Source: Bacilli bacterium
GTDB taxonomy: Bacteria > Bacillota_I > Bacilli_A > RF39 > UBA660
Direction of reading: 5' to 3'
DNA: 18,482 nucleotides
NCBI GenBank assembly: GCA_017476705.1
Contig: JAFUZI010000031.1
Location: forward strand, 1 to 18,482
A program made the position numbers and the translations under genes. The notes beneath the pieces are model-generated. The model had not been told where the DNA came from and ran no database searches. It worked only from the letters and a program-made list of their open reading frames with translations. Below, piece after piece: positions 7,401 to 14,720 of this stretch (position 1 is its first letter; each line of letters begins with the position of its first letter).

Positions 7401-8098
7401 AGTACATCCATAATCATCCATTCAGGCTTATTACCAGATTCTAAGAATGCATCAAGTACATCAAGTCTTTTAATTAAACGAATTCTTTTTTGACTTGATG
7501 AGTCTTTAATTTCATCTATTTCTTTTTTAATAAGAGCTACTTCTTTTTCTAGGTCTACTTGTTGTAATAACTCTTTAATAGCTTCAGCTCCCATACCTAC
7601 TCTAAATGTGTTTCCATATTTTTCATAATAAGCACGGTATTCTTTATCAGAAATAGTTTGTTTTTTCTCTAAAGGAGCACTTCCTGGATCTAGTACTACA
7701 TAAGATACGAAGTATAATACTTCCTCTAAGTCTCTTGGAGACATATCTAGTACAAATCCCATACGTGAAGGAATTCCTTTAAAGAACCAAATGTGTGATA
7801 CTGGAGTAGCAAGTTCGATGTGACCCATACGTTCACGACGAACTTTAGCACGTGTTACTTCTACTCCACATCTATCACATACGATATTTTTATATCTTAA
7901 TCTTTTGTACTTACCACAGCTACATTCATAGTCTTTAGTAGGTCCAAAGATTTTTTCACAGAACAATCCATCTCTTTCAGGTTTTAAAGTACGATAGTTT
8001 ATTGTTTCTGCTTTTTTAACTTCTCCATGTGACCATTCACGAATTTTTTCAGGAGAGGCTATTGATATTTTTAAGCCTTCAATATTATTTACGTCCAT
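4466..8098 (-). CDS. rpoC: DNA-directed RNA polymerase subunit beta'
   Basis: This is the largest RNA polymerase subunit, carrying the catalytic Mg site, clamp, bridge helix and trigger loop. The full 1210-residue protein is present. The first zinc site uses Cys59, 61, 74 and 77, the catalytic NADFDGD loop lies at 449-455, and the second zinc site uses Cys822, 897, 904 and 907. The bridge helix is around 778-800 and the trigger loop follows SIGEPGTQLT (931-940). There are no large lineage insertions, as is usual in Bacillota. Two catalytic elements are unusual: the trigger loop reads MRTINSGG where MRTFHTGG is expected, and the bridge helix reads GTHSIRKGFVD instead of STHGARKGLAD. ATG at 8098 follows the rpoB stop by one base, and its ribosome binding site GGGGAGGAA lies in the last rpoB codons, so the subunits are translationally coupled. 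Confidence 0.99.
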   Translation of the reverse strand: MDVNNIEGLKISIASPEKIREWSHGEVKKAETINYRTLKPERDGLFCEKIFGPTKDYECSCGKYKRLRYKNIVCDRCGVEVTRAKVRRERMGHIELATPVSHIWFFKGIPSRMGFVLDMSPRDLEEVLYFVSYVVLDPGSAPLEKKQTISDKEYRAYYEKYGNTFRVGMGAEAIKELLQQVDLEKEVALIKKEIDEIKDSSSQKRIRLIKRLDVLDAFLESGNKPEWMIMDVLPVIPPELRPMIQLDGGRFASSDLNDLYRRVINRNNRLKKLMELGAPSIIIQNEKRMLQEAVDALFDNGRRGRNVTGAGNRPLKSLSSMLKGKQGRFRQNLLGKRVDYSGRSVIVVGPSLKMYECGIPREMAIELFKPYIINGLVSKEIASNIKAAKRMIENQDPRVWDIVEEKVKEHPVMLNRAPTLHRLGIQAFEPKLVNGRAIRLHPLVCTAFNADFDGDQMAVHVPISEEALAEARILMLGANNILKPSDGNPIVTPGQDMILGNYYITIEKAGDKGEGRVFKDPNEALMALERREITQHARIAIPVRGFKHKLFTEEQQDKYLVTTVGKLKFNEIFPDTFQYINEGEKENIEGVTPSKYFLPMGTDIKSAIAEMPIVKPFGKKVLTKLIAQIYKRYQTTETSIMLDKMKDLGFNESTLSGISIGIGDIIVSKDKPEILAAAREKVAKINKQYKRGIITEDERYENVIASWNEARTKIADELSDIIKNNKDNPISMMIDSGARGNMSNYNQMAGMRGLMNKPNGKPDEVPITSSFTEGARVSEFFLGTHSIRKGFVDTALKTADAGYLTRRLVDVAQEIIVKEEDCGTDEGVVVSAFLNTDGTVIESLRDRIVGRYTNKKVINPETKEVIADRNVYITEVLADKIIAAGIEKVSIRTALTCKSKDGVCKHCYGRNLATGFEVEIGEAVGIMAAQSIGEPGTQLTMRTINSGGVAGDDITQGLPRVQELFEARNPKGKATISEINGVVSDITEDNGKFIISVKNDVEVKKHTSNYGAKLAVEKGDEVVSGQRLTYGAISPKELLVVTDPITVQQYILSEIQKVYRSQGVDISDKHVEIIAKRMISRIKIVNSGDSLFLPGTMVNINHFREINKELILQGKNPATGRLVLLGITKASLETDSFLSAASFQETTRILTDAAIHGKVDHLNGLKENVIIGKLIPAGTGAKNYRNHTYELEEETINVEPLDVLEEEFMN

Positions 8099-8099
8099 A

Positions 8100-11000
8100 T
8101 TATTCCTCCCCTTCCATTGCTTCTAATTCATCAAGTGGTGCATCTTCAATGCTATCTAAATCATTGTCAAATTCATCACTTTCTTCATCATTATCTTCTA
8201 TAACAGGTTCTTCTAATTCACCAATTTCCAAATCAGCAGGAGCAACTACAGTATCATCTTCATCTTCTTCTACTTCTTTGAAATCAACGAATTCACCATC
8301 GCTATTAAGTACTGTTATATCAAGTCCTAGTGCTTGGAATTCTTTAATTAATACTCTGAAACTTTCAGGTACACCAGATTTTGGAAGTGGTACACCTTTA
8401 ACTAAAGCTTCATAAGCACGTACACGACCAACAACGTCATCTGATTTAATAGTCATCATCTCTTGTAGAATATGAGCAGCACCATATGCATAAAGTGCCC
8501 AAACTTCCATTTCACCGAATCTTTGACCACCAAATTGTGCTTTACCACCAAGAGGTTGTTGTGTAACTAATGAATAAGGTCCTGTTGATCTTGCATGTAA
8601 TTTATCATCAACCATGTGGTTAAGTTTGATAAAGTACATAACACCAACACTTATTCTATTATCAAATGGAAGTCCTGTTCTACCATCATATAAAACAGAT
8701 TTACCATCTTCAGATACACCTGCTTCTTTTAAGGCATCTACTATTTCATCTACGGTAGCACCATCGAATACTGGTGTTGCCATATAAACATTTAACTCTT
8801 TAGCAGCCATACCTAAGTGCATTTCTAAGATTTGTCCTAGGTTCATACGAGATGGAACTCCAAGTGGGTTAAGTAAGATATCAACTGGTTTACCATTTGG
8901 TAAGTATGGCATATCTTCTTCAGGAAGTACTAAAGATACAACACCTTTGTTACCATGACGTCCAGCCATCTTATCTCCAACTGTAATCTTACGTTTTTGT
9001 GCGATATAAACACGAACTATTTTAGATACACCAGCTGGAAGTTCATCAGAATCTTCTTTAGTAAATATTTTAACATCGTGAACAATACCTGCTCCACCAT
9101 TTGGAACACGCAAAGATGTATCTCTTACTTCACGAGTTTTTTCACCGAAGATTGCATGTAATAATTTTTCTTCTGAAGTAAGTTCAGCCATTCCTTTTGG
9201 AGTAACTTTACCAACTAAGATATCATCTGGTTTAACTTCTGTACCAATTCTAACAATACCGTTTTCATCTAAGTTTTTACGTGCTTCTTCACCAACGTTT
9301 GGAATATCACGAGTAAACTCTTCTGTACCAAGTTTAGTATCACGGCATTCGATTTGATAATCTTCTATATGAATTGATGTATAAACATCATCTTTAACTA
9401 ATCTTTCATTAAGGATTACGGCATCCTCGTAGTTATAACCGTTAAAGTTCATGAAAGCAACTGTTACGTTTTTACCTAAAGCCATTTCACCTTTATCAGT
9501 TGATGGACCATCAGCAATAACTTGTCCAGCTTTAACAGAATCATTTTTTCTAACGATTGGTACTTGATGATAACATGTACCTGCGTTTGAACGTTCAAAA
9601 CCATTTAAGTAATATGTATCCATACCACCTTTAGTTTTAACAACGATTTTTCTAGCATCTACATAATCAACTATACCATCAGCATTAGATATAACTACAG
9701 CTCCTGAGTCACGTGCTGCAATAGCCTCAACTCCTGTACCAACAAGAGGTGCTTCTGCTTTTAAAAGTGGGATTGCTTGACGTTGCATGTTAGCACCCAT
9801 TAGTGCACGTTTACCATCATCGTGTTCAAGGAATGGAATACCTTGAGTTGCGATTGATACAACTTGTTGTGGTGAAACATCCATGTAATCAACTTTTTCT
9901 GATTCAATCATGATATTTTCTCCACGATATCTAACTGGAACTTCACTATCTACTATAACATCATCTTTAATGTTTACAGCAGCTTGTGAAATATAATAAT
10001 CTGCTTCTTCATCAGCTGTCATATAAACAACTTCATCTGTTAATTTTTTATTATCAATTTTTCTATATGGAGTCATAATAAATCCATATTCATCTATTTT
10101 AGCGTAACTTGATAATTGTGTAATAAGACCGATATTTGGTCCTTCTGGAGATTCTACTGGGCAAAGTCTTCCGTAGTGTGAAACGTTAACGTCACGTACG
10201 TCAATTCCAGCTCTATCTCTTGATAATCCACCAGGTCCTAAAGAAGAAAGTCTTCTTTTATTTGAAAGTTCTGCAACTGGGTTAATTTGATCCATGAATT
10301 GTGAAAGTTGTGATGAACCAAAGAACTCTTTAATTGAAGCAGTAAGTGGTCTAATGTTGATTAATGTCTTAGGTGTTACTTCAGTTATTTCTTGAGTACT
10401 CATACGATCACGAATAACTCTTTCAATTCTTGAAATACCTATTCTAAATTGGTTTTGTAATAATTCACCAACTTGACGTACACGTCTATTAGATAAGTGG
10501 TCAATTTCATCAAAAGAACCAATTCCTTCAAGTAAGTTTAAGTAATAAGATACTGATGCATACACGTCTGATATAGTAAGTCTTTTAATATCAGTTGTAT
10601 AATCATTACCTATAACTCTAACTTCTTTTGTTGGATCTAACTTAGAATAAACTTTAACCATTTGAACTTTATTATAAGTATCAAGTTCATTATTGATTAA
10701 TACTTCTTTTACACCATATCCATCATTGAATACTGGTTTTAGTTTTTCAAGTAATTCTTTAGTTACAACATCACCTTTAGATGCTATAACTTTATCATTT
10801 ACTTTAATATCCTCAGCTAATGTACAACCTAAAAGTCTATCGCATACATTTAACTTACGGTTAAATTTATAACGACCTACTTTTGCTAAATCATATCTGA
10901 ATGCATCAAAAAATCTTGAAATTAATTGGTTTTTAGCTGAATCTAATGTAGATGGTTCACCAGGTCTTAATTTTGAATGAATCTCAATTAAAGCCTCGTC

Positions 11001-11687
11001 TGTATTTTTATTAGCATCTTTAGCAATAGTGTTTTTTATATATTCATTATCACCAAATAAATCTAAAATATCTTCATCACTAGATAATCCTAGTGCTCTA
11101 AGTAATGTTGTAATAGGTACTTTTCTAGTACGGTCAATTCTAACATGAATTACATTTCTAGCATCTAATTCATATTCAAGCCAAGTACCACGTGTTGGTA
11201 TAATTTGACTTGTAATAACTTTACGACCATTTTTGTCTATTTCGCTACCAAAATAAACAGATGGTGATCTAACTAATTGAGATACGATAACTCTCTCAGC
11301 ACCATTGATAACAAATGTACCTGATTCAGTCATAACAGGCATATCTCCAAGATAAATTTCTTGTTCTTTAACTTCACCTGTCTCATGATTAAATAGTCTT
11401 GCCTCAACCTTTAAAGGTGCAGCATAAGTTGCATATCTGTCTTTACAGTCTTTGATAGAATATCTTGGTTGTTCAAAATGATATTCACCAAAATCTAGTG
11501 ATAAATTTCCAGTAAAGCTTTCAACTGGGAAAATATCTTTGAAAACTTCTTCAATTCCTTCTGTTAAGAATAAATCATATGATTTTTTTTGAATCTCAAG
11601 TAAGTTTCCTAATTCAATAGCATTTTTTGTTTTTGCATAATTTCTTCTTTCACGATAATCGCCAAATTTTTTAACTGTATAAGCCAC
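8100..11687 (-). CDS. rpoB: DNA-directed RNA polymerase subunit beta
   Basis: This is the second catalytic RNA polymerase subunit. The 1195-residue protein starts AYTVKKFGDYRERRNYAK and has INGAERVIVSQLVRSPSVYF, the rifampicin-pocket region FFGSSQLSQFMDQ, KRRLSSLGPGGL and CPVESPEGPNIGLI. Near the C-terminus come GDKMAGRHGNKGVVS and GGKAQFGGQRFGEMEVWALYA. I place the start at GTG 11687. AGGGGTGA lies four bases upstream, the homology begins here, and the open frame further upstream would begin inside the promoter. The rifampicin-site His (E. coli 526) is Asn476, and the conserved RDVH is RDVN (residue 501). The last about 60 residues form a strongly acidic tail (roughly half Asp/Glu). It is transcribed from its own promoter and coupled to rpoC. 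Confidence 0.99.
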   Translation of the reverse strand: MAYTVKKFGDYRERRNYAKTKNAIELGNLLEIQKKSYDLFLTEGIEEVFKDIFPVESFTGNLSLDFGEYHFEQPRYSIKDCKDRYATYAAPLKVEARLFNHETGEVKEQEIYLGDMPVMTESGTFVINGAERVIVSQLVRSPSVYFGSEIDKNGRKVITSQIIPTRGTWLEYELDARNVIHVRIDRTRKVPITTLLRALGLSSDEDILDLFGDNEYIKNTIAKDANKNTDEALIEIHSKLRPGEPSTLDSAKNQLISRFFDAFRYDLAKVGRYKFNRKLNVCDRLLGCTLAEDIKVNDKVIASKGDVVTKELLEKLKPVFNDGYGVKEVLINNELDTYNKVQMVKVYSKLDPTKEVRVIGNDYTTDIKRLTISDVYASVSYYLNLLEGIGSFDEIDHLSNRRVRQVGELLQNQFRIGISRIERVIRDRMSTQEITEVTPKTLINIRPLTASIKEFFGSSQLSQFMDQINPVAELSNKRRLSSLGPGGLSRDRAGIDVRDVNVSHYGRLCPVESPEGPNIGLITQLSSYAKIDEYGFIMTPYRKIDNKKLTDEVVYMTADEEADYYISQAAVNIKDDVIVDSEVPVRYRGENIMIESEKVDYMDVSPQQVVSIATQGIPFLEHDDGKRALMGANMQRQAIPLLKAEAPLVGTGVEAIAARDSGAVVISNADGIVDYVDARKIVVKTKGGMDTYYLNGFERSNAGTCYHQVPIVRKNDSVKAGQVIADGPSTDKGEMALGKNVTVAFMNFNGYNYEDAVILNERLVKDDVYTSIHIEDYQIECRDTKLGTEEFTRDIPNVGEEARKNLDENGIVRIGTEVKPDDILVGKVTPKGMAELTSEEKLLHAIFGEKTREVRDTSLRVPNGGAGIVHDVKIFTKEDSDELPAGVSKIVRVYIAQKRKITVGDKMAGRHGNKGVVSLVLPEEDMPYLPNGKPVDILLNPLGVPSRMNLGQILEMHLGMAAKELNVYMATPVFDGATVDEIVDALKEAGVSEDGKSVLYDGRTGLPFDNRISVGVMYFIKLNHMVDDKLHARSTGPYSLVTQQPLGGKAQFGGQRFGEMEVWALYAYGAAHILQEMMTIKSDDVVGRVRAYEALVKGVPLPKSGVPESFRVLIKEFQALGLDITVLNSDGEFVDFKEVEEDEDDTVVAPADLEIGELEEPVIEDNDEESDEFDNDLDSIEDAPLDELEAMEGEE

Positions 11688-11758
11688 TCTTTCACCCCTA
11701 TGTACTAATTTTTTAATCGGAACATAACTCAAATGCAAAGTATATGCGTCAATGTATA

Positions 11759-11787
11759 ATTTTATCAAATACTAAGCAATAAGTCAA
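11759..11787 (-). promoter_or_regulatory. Promoter of rpoBC
   Basis: The -35 TTGACT (11782-11787), a 17-bp spacer ending in TGA and the -10 TAAAAT (11759-11764) form an extended -10 promoter. It overlaps the stop codon of the upstream methyltransferase gene and gives a leader of about 65 bases before the GTG of rpoB. Confidence 0.8.
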
Positions 11788-12371
11788 TGCATCGAAGCGC
11801 AAATAATGTAAAAACCTTTATTTTTATTTACTATCTCAACTTTATATTCTGTCTCTAGATCTTTAGCAACACTTTTAGCTCCTTGATCTTTATTAATAAC
11901 AATCCAAAGTTGACCATTTTCTTTTAAATAATCCTTAGCGCCAAATAATATTTCATATAATATTTTTTTGCCTACTCTAATAGGCGGATTAGATATTATA
12001 AAGTCAAATTTATCATCTATATTTTCATACATATTGCTTTCTATTACATTAACATCAACATTATTTAACTCGGCATTTTTTCGAGCTAAATCAACACTTC
12101 TTTTATTGATATCTAACATAGTAACAGAAGCATTTGTTGTTTTTTTTATATATATTCCGATTGGACCATATCCGCATCCAAAATCTAATATACTACCTTT
12201 TATATTTTCTAAATTTAAACTATCTAAGAGTGTCCTTGTTCCGAAATCTAAACCCTTTTTAGAAAATACACCATAATCAGTAATAAATTTAAGTTTGGTC
12301 CCATTTATATCTACTTTTTTCTCTATTTCCCTACTTTTTAAATCTTTATCATATTCAAAATAATGTGCCAT
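11784..12371 (-). CDS. Class I SAM-dependent methyltransferase, RsmC/YbxB-like
   Basis: The 195-residue protein has the small-domain MTS fold of 16S rRNA guanine-N2 methyltransferases. The SAM-binding motif I is LDFGCGYGPIG (about residues 82-92), MLDINKRSVDLA is the acidic motif II, and SNPPIRVGK is the NPPY-type catalytic motif around residues 130-138. It lacks the duplicated N-terminal domain of E. coli RsmC and so matches the shorter YbxB form. Bacillus subtilis has YbxB in exactly this position, between rplL and rpoB, which supports orthology. Methylation of ribosomal RNA is inferred from the family and the neighbours. A ribosome binding site AAAAGGA lies before the ATG, and the 3' end overlaps the rpoB promoter. 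Confidence 0.88.
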   Translation of the reverse strand: MAHYFEYDKDLKSREIEKKVDINGTKLKFITDYGVFSKKGLDFGTRTLLDSLNLENIKGSILDFGCGYGPIGIYIKKTTNASVTMLDINKRSVDLARKNAELNNVDVNVIESNMYENIDDKFDFIISNPPIRVGKKILYEILFGAKDYLKENGQLWIVINKDQGAKSVAKDLETEYKVEIVNKNKGFYIICASMH

Positions 12372-12391
12372 AATAGTCCTTTTCTAAATAC

Positions 12392-12430
12392 GACGAAAGC
12401 CCATACAGTTCATGTATAGGCTAAAGCGTC
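12392..12430 (-). other. Hairpin in the rplL-methyltransferase gap
   Basis: On the minus strand a nine-pair stem (AGCCTATAC with GTATGGGCT, one G-U pair, seven-base loop) is capped below by a GACG/CGTC outer stem across a small internal loop. No T run follows, so it is not a normal terminator. It may be a processing or stabilising hairpin that sets the rplJL to rpoBC ratio. Confidence 0.55.
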
Positions 12431-12435
12431 ATAAA

Positions 12436-12804
12436 TTATTTAACTTCGATAGTAGCGCCAGCTTCTTCGAATTTAGCTTTTAATTCATTAGCTTCATCAG
12501 TAGAAATGTTTTCTTTGATAACTCCACCGTTATCAGCGATGTCTTTAGCTTCTTTTAATCCTAATCCAGTAGCTTCTCTAACTAATTTAATAACTGGAAG
12601 TTTGTTTGCACCAGCATTAACTAAAGTTACAGTAACTGTAGAAGGTCCTTCTTCTGCTTGAGCAGCAGCAGGAGCAGCAGCAACAGCTACAGCACTTGGA
12701 TCTACACCAAATTCTTCTTTCATTGCATCTACTAATTCTTTAATTTCTAATATTGTCATTTCTTTTAATCCACTAATAAATTCATCTTTTGTAAATTTTG
12801 CCAT
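12436..12804 (-). CDS. rplL: 50S ribosomal protein L7/L12
   Basis: This is the acidic stalk protein of the large subunit, which recruits and stimulates translational GTPases. The 122-residue product has the usual three parts. The N-terminal dimerisation helices cover residues 1-33 and bind L10. An Ala-rich hinge (AVAVAAAPAAAQA, about 38-50) follows, and then the globular C-terminal domain with AGANKLPVIKLVREATGLGL and KEAKD, the factor-contact helix. Length and order are normal. AAGGAGGAAT precedes the ATG. It follows rplJ after 39 bases in the same transcript. Because several copies bind one L10, its strong ribosome binding site fits the expected higher synthesis rate. Confidence 0.98.
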   Translation of the reverse strand: MAKFTKDEFISGLKEMTILEIKELVDAMKEEFGVDPSAVAVAAAPAAAQAEEGPSTVTVTLVNAGANKLPVIKLVREATGLGLKEAKDIADNGGVIKENISTDEANELKAKFEEAGATIEVK

Positions 12805-12843
12805 TTTATATTCCTCCTTCTTAATTTATAAAATTTAACTTAA

Positions 12844-13335
12844 TTATTTTTCTAATTGTTCACCATATAAGTCTAAACAAATTGATAAGTCGCGAACTGT
12901 TCCCATAAGACCACTTGCAAGCATTGTAAGTAATCCTTCTCTTGATGGAATTGAAGCAAGTTCTGCAAGTTTTGCTGAGTCAACAACGTCACCGTTAACA
13001 ACACCAGCTTTTATTTCTAATGCTTTATGCTTTTTAGCGAAATCACTTAAAGTTTTAACAGCAGAGATTTCATCTTTACCAAAAGCAATAGCCTTAGGTC
13101 CATTTAAATGTTCATTTAAATCAATATTAATTGATTCAAGTGCTCTTTTTGTTAATGTATTTTTATATACTTTGAATTCAGAGTTAGATTCTCTTAAAGC
13201 TCTTCTAAGCTCATTAGTCTCACCAACAGTAAGTCCACGATATTCAAATAATACGTAACTTGCTGAATCTTTTAGTTTATCAGTAATCTCATTAACAACG
13301 GCTTGTTTTTGTTCAATGATTTTTTGATTAGCCAC
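12844..13335 (-). CDS. rplJ: 50S ribosomal protein L10
   Basis: L10 anchors the L7/L12 dimers to 23S rRNA at the stalk base and, as the L10-L12 complex, represses its own operon. The 163-residue product shows the family landmarks near the N-terminus (SYVLFEYRGLTVGE, ELRRALRE, FKVYKNTL) and ends in the L12-binding C-terminal helix. The start is GTG at 13335, preceded by a near-perfect AAGGAGGTG. Upstream is a recognisable L10 leader with terminator, so control of this gene is visible in the sequence. Confidence 0.98.
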   Translation of the reverse strand: MANQKIIEQKQAVVNEITDKLKDSASYVLFEYRGLTVGETNELRRALRESNSEFKVYKNTLTKRALESINIDLNEHLNGPKAIAFGKDEISAVKTLSDFAKKHKALEIKAGVVNGDVVDSAKLAELASIPSREGLLTMLASGLMGTVRDLSICLDLYGEQLEK

Positions 13336-13477
13336 TATTACACCTCCTTATGAATTCCGTAAAAAGCCCTTACCAATTTAATACAGGTAAGGGCCGAAAA
13401 GACTTAAATATATAAGTTCCTCGGTAGGATATTAAGCATACGCCCCTACTGTCTACGGTACAATATTTCTCAAAAAC
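13336..13477 (-). promoter_or_regulatory. Ribosomal protein L10 leader RNA with transcription attenuator
   Basis: The minus strand between the rplJ promoter and rplJ carries the conserved L10 leader core ACCGTAGACAGTAGG and CTTAATATCCTACCGAGG. CAGTAGG (13445-13451) pairs with CCTACCG (13422-13428) to form the kink-turn stem bound by L10. A small hairpin and then a strong terminator (13361-13394) follow. GTAGGGGC (13442-13449), part of the L10 stem, can instead pair with GCCCTTAC (13387-13394) in the terminator left arm, forming an antiterminator. Attenuation by the L10-L12 complex is established for B. subtilis rplJL; the alternate pairing here is read from the sequence. Confidence 0.92.
13361..13394 (-). 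terminator. Attenuator terminator in the L10 leader
   Basis: A nine-pair GC-rich stem (GCCCTTACC with GGTAAGGGC, 11-base loop) is followed directly by five T on the minus strand, 25 bases before rplJ. It is expected to form when L10-L12 binds the upstream leader stem. Confidence 0.88.
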
Positions 13478-13483
13478 ATATTA

Positions 13484-13512
13484 ATTATATCATACTATTT
13501 ATTAGATGTCAA
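13484..13512 (-). promoter_or_regulatory. Promoter of rplJL
   Basis: A perfect -35 TTGACA (13507-13512), a 17-bp spacer and a perfect extended -10 TGATATAAT (hexamer 13484-13489) make this one of the strongest promoters in the window. It overlaps the last codons of rplA. Confidence 0.9.
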
Positions 13513-14197
13513 AGTCTGTAACATCAATTTTTACACCAGGTCCCATTGTAGAAGATACTGCTACATTTAGTAAGTATTTTCCTTTAACAGTTGCTGGTTT
13601 TGATTTTTGAATTAATGAAACGAAAGCTTTAACATTTTCAACTAATTTATCAGCATCAAATGAAGATTTACCAACTAAAACGTGTACGTTACCATATGAA
13701 TCAGTTCTATATTCAACACGTCCTTTTTTAACATCTTCAACAGCTGTTTTAGTATCCATAGTAACTGTTCCTGTTTTAGGGTTTGGCATTAATCCTTTAG
13801 GTCCTAAAACACGTCCAATTTTACCTAAAGCAGGCATCATGTCAGGTGTTGCGATCATAGTATCGAATTCAAACCAATTTTCTTTTTCGATTTTTTCGAT
13901 ATAATCCATATCTCCAACATAGTCAGCTCCTGCTGCTTTTGCTGCTTCAGCTTGAGCACCTTTAGCTAAAACTAAAACTCTTTTAGTTTTACCAGTTCCA
14001 TTAGGTAAAACTACAGCTCCTCTTAATTGTTGATCAGCTTTTTTTGTATCAAGATTTAATCTTAATGCAAGTTCAACTGAAGAATCAAATTTAGCTATAG
14101 AAGTTTCTTTAACTAATTTAATTGCTTCTTCTAAAGTATATGCTTTAGTTTTATCAATTTTATTTAAAGCTTCTACATATTTTTTACTTCTTTTCAT
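13502..14197 (-). CDS. rplA: 50S ribosomal protein L1
   Basis: L1 forms the mobile stalk at the E site of the large subunit and, in many bacteria, represses translation of the rplK-rplA mRNA. The 231-residue protein shows MKRSKKYVEAL at the start, FDSSVELALRLNLDTKKADQ, RGAVVLPNGTGKTKRV in domain I, and MPALGKIGRVLGPKGLMPNPK followed by GTVT in the RNA-binding region. Length is typical. AAGGAGG precedes the ATG and abuts a hairpin element that resembles one in front of rplK. The 3' end contains the rplJL promoter. Confidence 0.98.
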   Translation of the reverse strand: MKRSKKYVEALNKIDKTKAYTLEEAIKLVKETSIAKFDSSVELALRLNLDTKKADQQLRGAVVLPNGTGKTKRVLVLAKGAQAEAAKAAGADYVGDMDYIEKIEKENWFEFDTMIATPDMMPALGKIGRVLGPKGLMPNPKTGTVTMDTKTAVEDVKKGRVEYRTDSYGNVHVLVGKSSFDADKLVENVKAFVSLIQKSKPATVKGKYLLNVAVSSTMGPGVKIDVTDFDI

Positions 14198-14212
14198 TTT
14201 TTAACCTCCTTA

Positions 14213-14244
14213 TGTGGTTTTAAGCGGACTTTATTCCTCCCACA
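14213..14244 (-). promoter_or_regulatory. Putative L1 operator before rplA
   Basis: TGTGG (14240-14244) pairs with CCACA (14213-14217), enclosing GAG, a CCGC block and AAAA. The right arm touches the AAGGAGG ribosome binding site of rplA. GTGGGAG and AACCAC are shared with the element before rplK. Binding of L1 is inferred from location and from the shared motif. Confidence 0.5.
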
Positions 14245-14267
14245 GGGAATACTTTTTTTGCGTTTAA

Positions 14268-14693
14268 TTAGTCTTCAACTTTAACGCCCATATTTTTAGC
14301 AGTTCCAGCAACGATTTTCATTGCTTCTTCAACTGTATAAGCGTTTAAGTCTGGCAATTTAATTTCAGCGATTTGTCTTAATTGATCTTTAGTTAAAGTT
14401 GCAACATTTTCATTTGCACCTTTACTAGCTCCTTTTTTAATACCAGTAAGCTTTTTAATTAATGAAGCTGCTGGTGGAGTTTTGATTACAAAATCAAAAG
14501 TTCTATCTTCATATACTGAGATTTCAACTGGAAGAATATCTCCCATTTTATCTCTAGTCATATCATTATATTTTGTACAAAATTCTTGAATGTTAATTCC
14601 AGCAGGTCCAAGTGCTGTACCAACTGGTGGAGCTGGTGTAGCTTTTCCAGCTTCGATTTGAATTTTGATTATTTTTGTTACGTTCTTTGCCAC
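14268..14693 (-). CDS. rplK: 50S ribosomal protein L11
   Basis: L11 binds the GTPase-associated centre of 23S rRNA and is the target region of thiostrepton and of stringent-response sensing. The 141-residue product has the family length and landmarks: KIQIEAGKATPAPPVGTALG near the N-terminus with the Pro-rich drug-site segment, GINIQEFCTKYND, TPPAASLIKKL, and a C-terminal RNA-binding domain ending NMGVKVED. The start is GTG at 14693, because AGGAGGTG lies seven bases upstream and the N-terminus AKNVTK matches the family. An upstream in-frame GTG lies within that ribosome binding site. It has its own promoter and leader, although transcription may also arrive from secE-nusG. Confidence 0.98.
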   Translation of the reverse strand: MAKNVTKIIKIQIEAGKATPAPPVGTALGPAGINIQEFCTKYNDMTRDKMGDILPVEISVYEDRTFDFVIKTPPAASLIKKLTGIKKGASKGANENVATLTKDQLRQIAEIKLPDLNAYTVEEAMKIVAGTAKNMGVKVED

Positions 14694-14720
14694 GAAAAAC
14701 ACCTCCTATAATTTTTTTCG

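Noticed and set aside
8029..8415. Ser-rich open frame on the plus strand
   Set aside because: It is the complement of the acidic RpoB tail, where Glu/Asp codons read backwards give Ser-rich sequence. It has no homology or ribosome binding site.
11688..11768. A 27-residue N-terminal extension of RpoB
   Set aside because: It would start inside the promoter spacer, upstream of the expected transcription start. It has no family match and skips the AGGGGTGA ribosome binding site before GTG 11687.
11968..12276. Plus-strand open frame opposite the methyltransferase
   Set aside because: It is antisense to a gene with clear SAM-binding motifs and has no start signal.
14694..14702. A three-residue extension of L11 from an upstream GTG
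   Set aside because: That GTG is part of the AGGAGGTG ribosome binding site; AKNVTK is the expected N-terminus.
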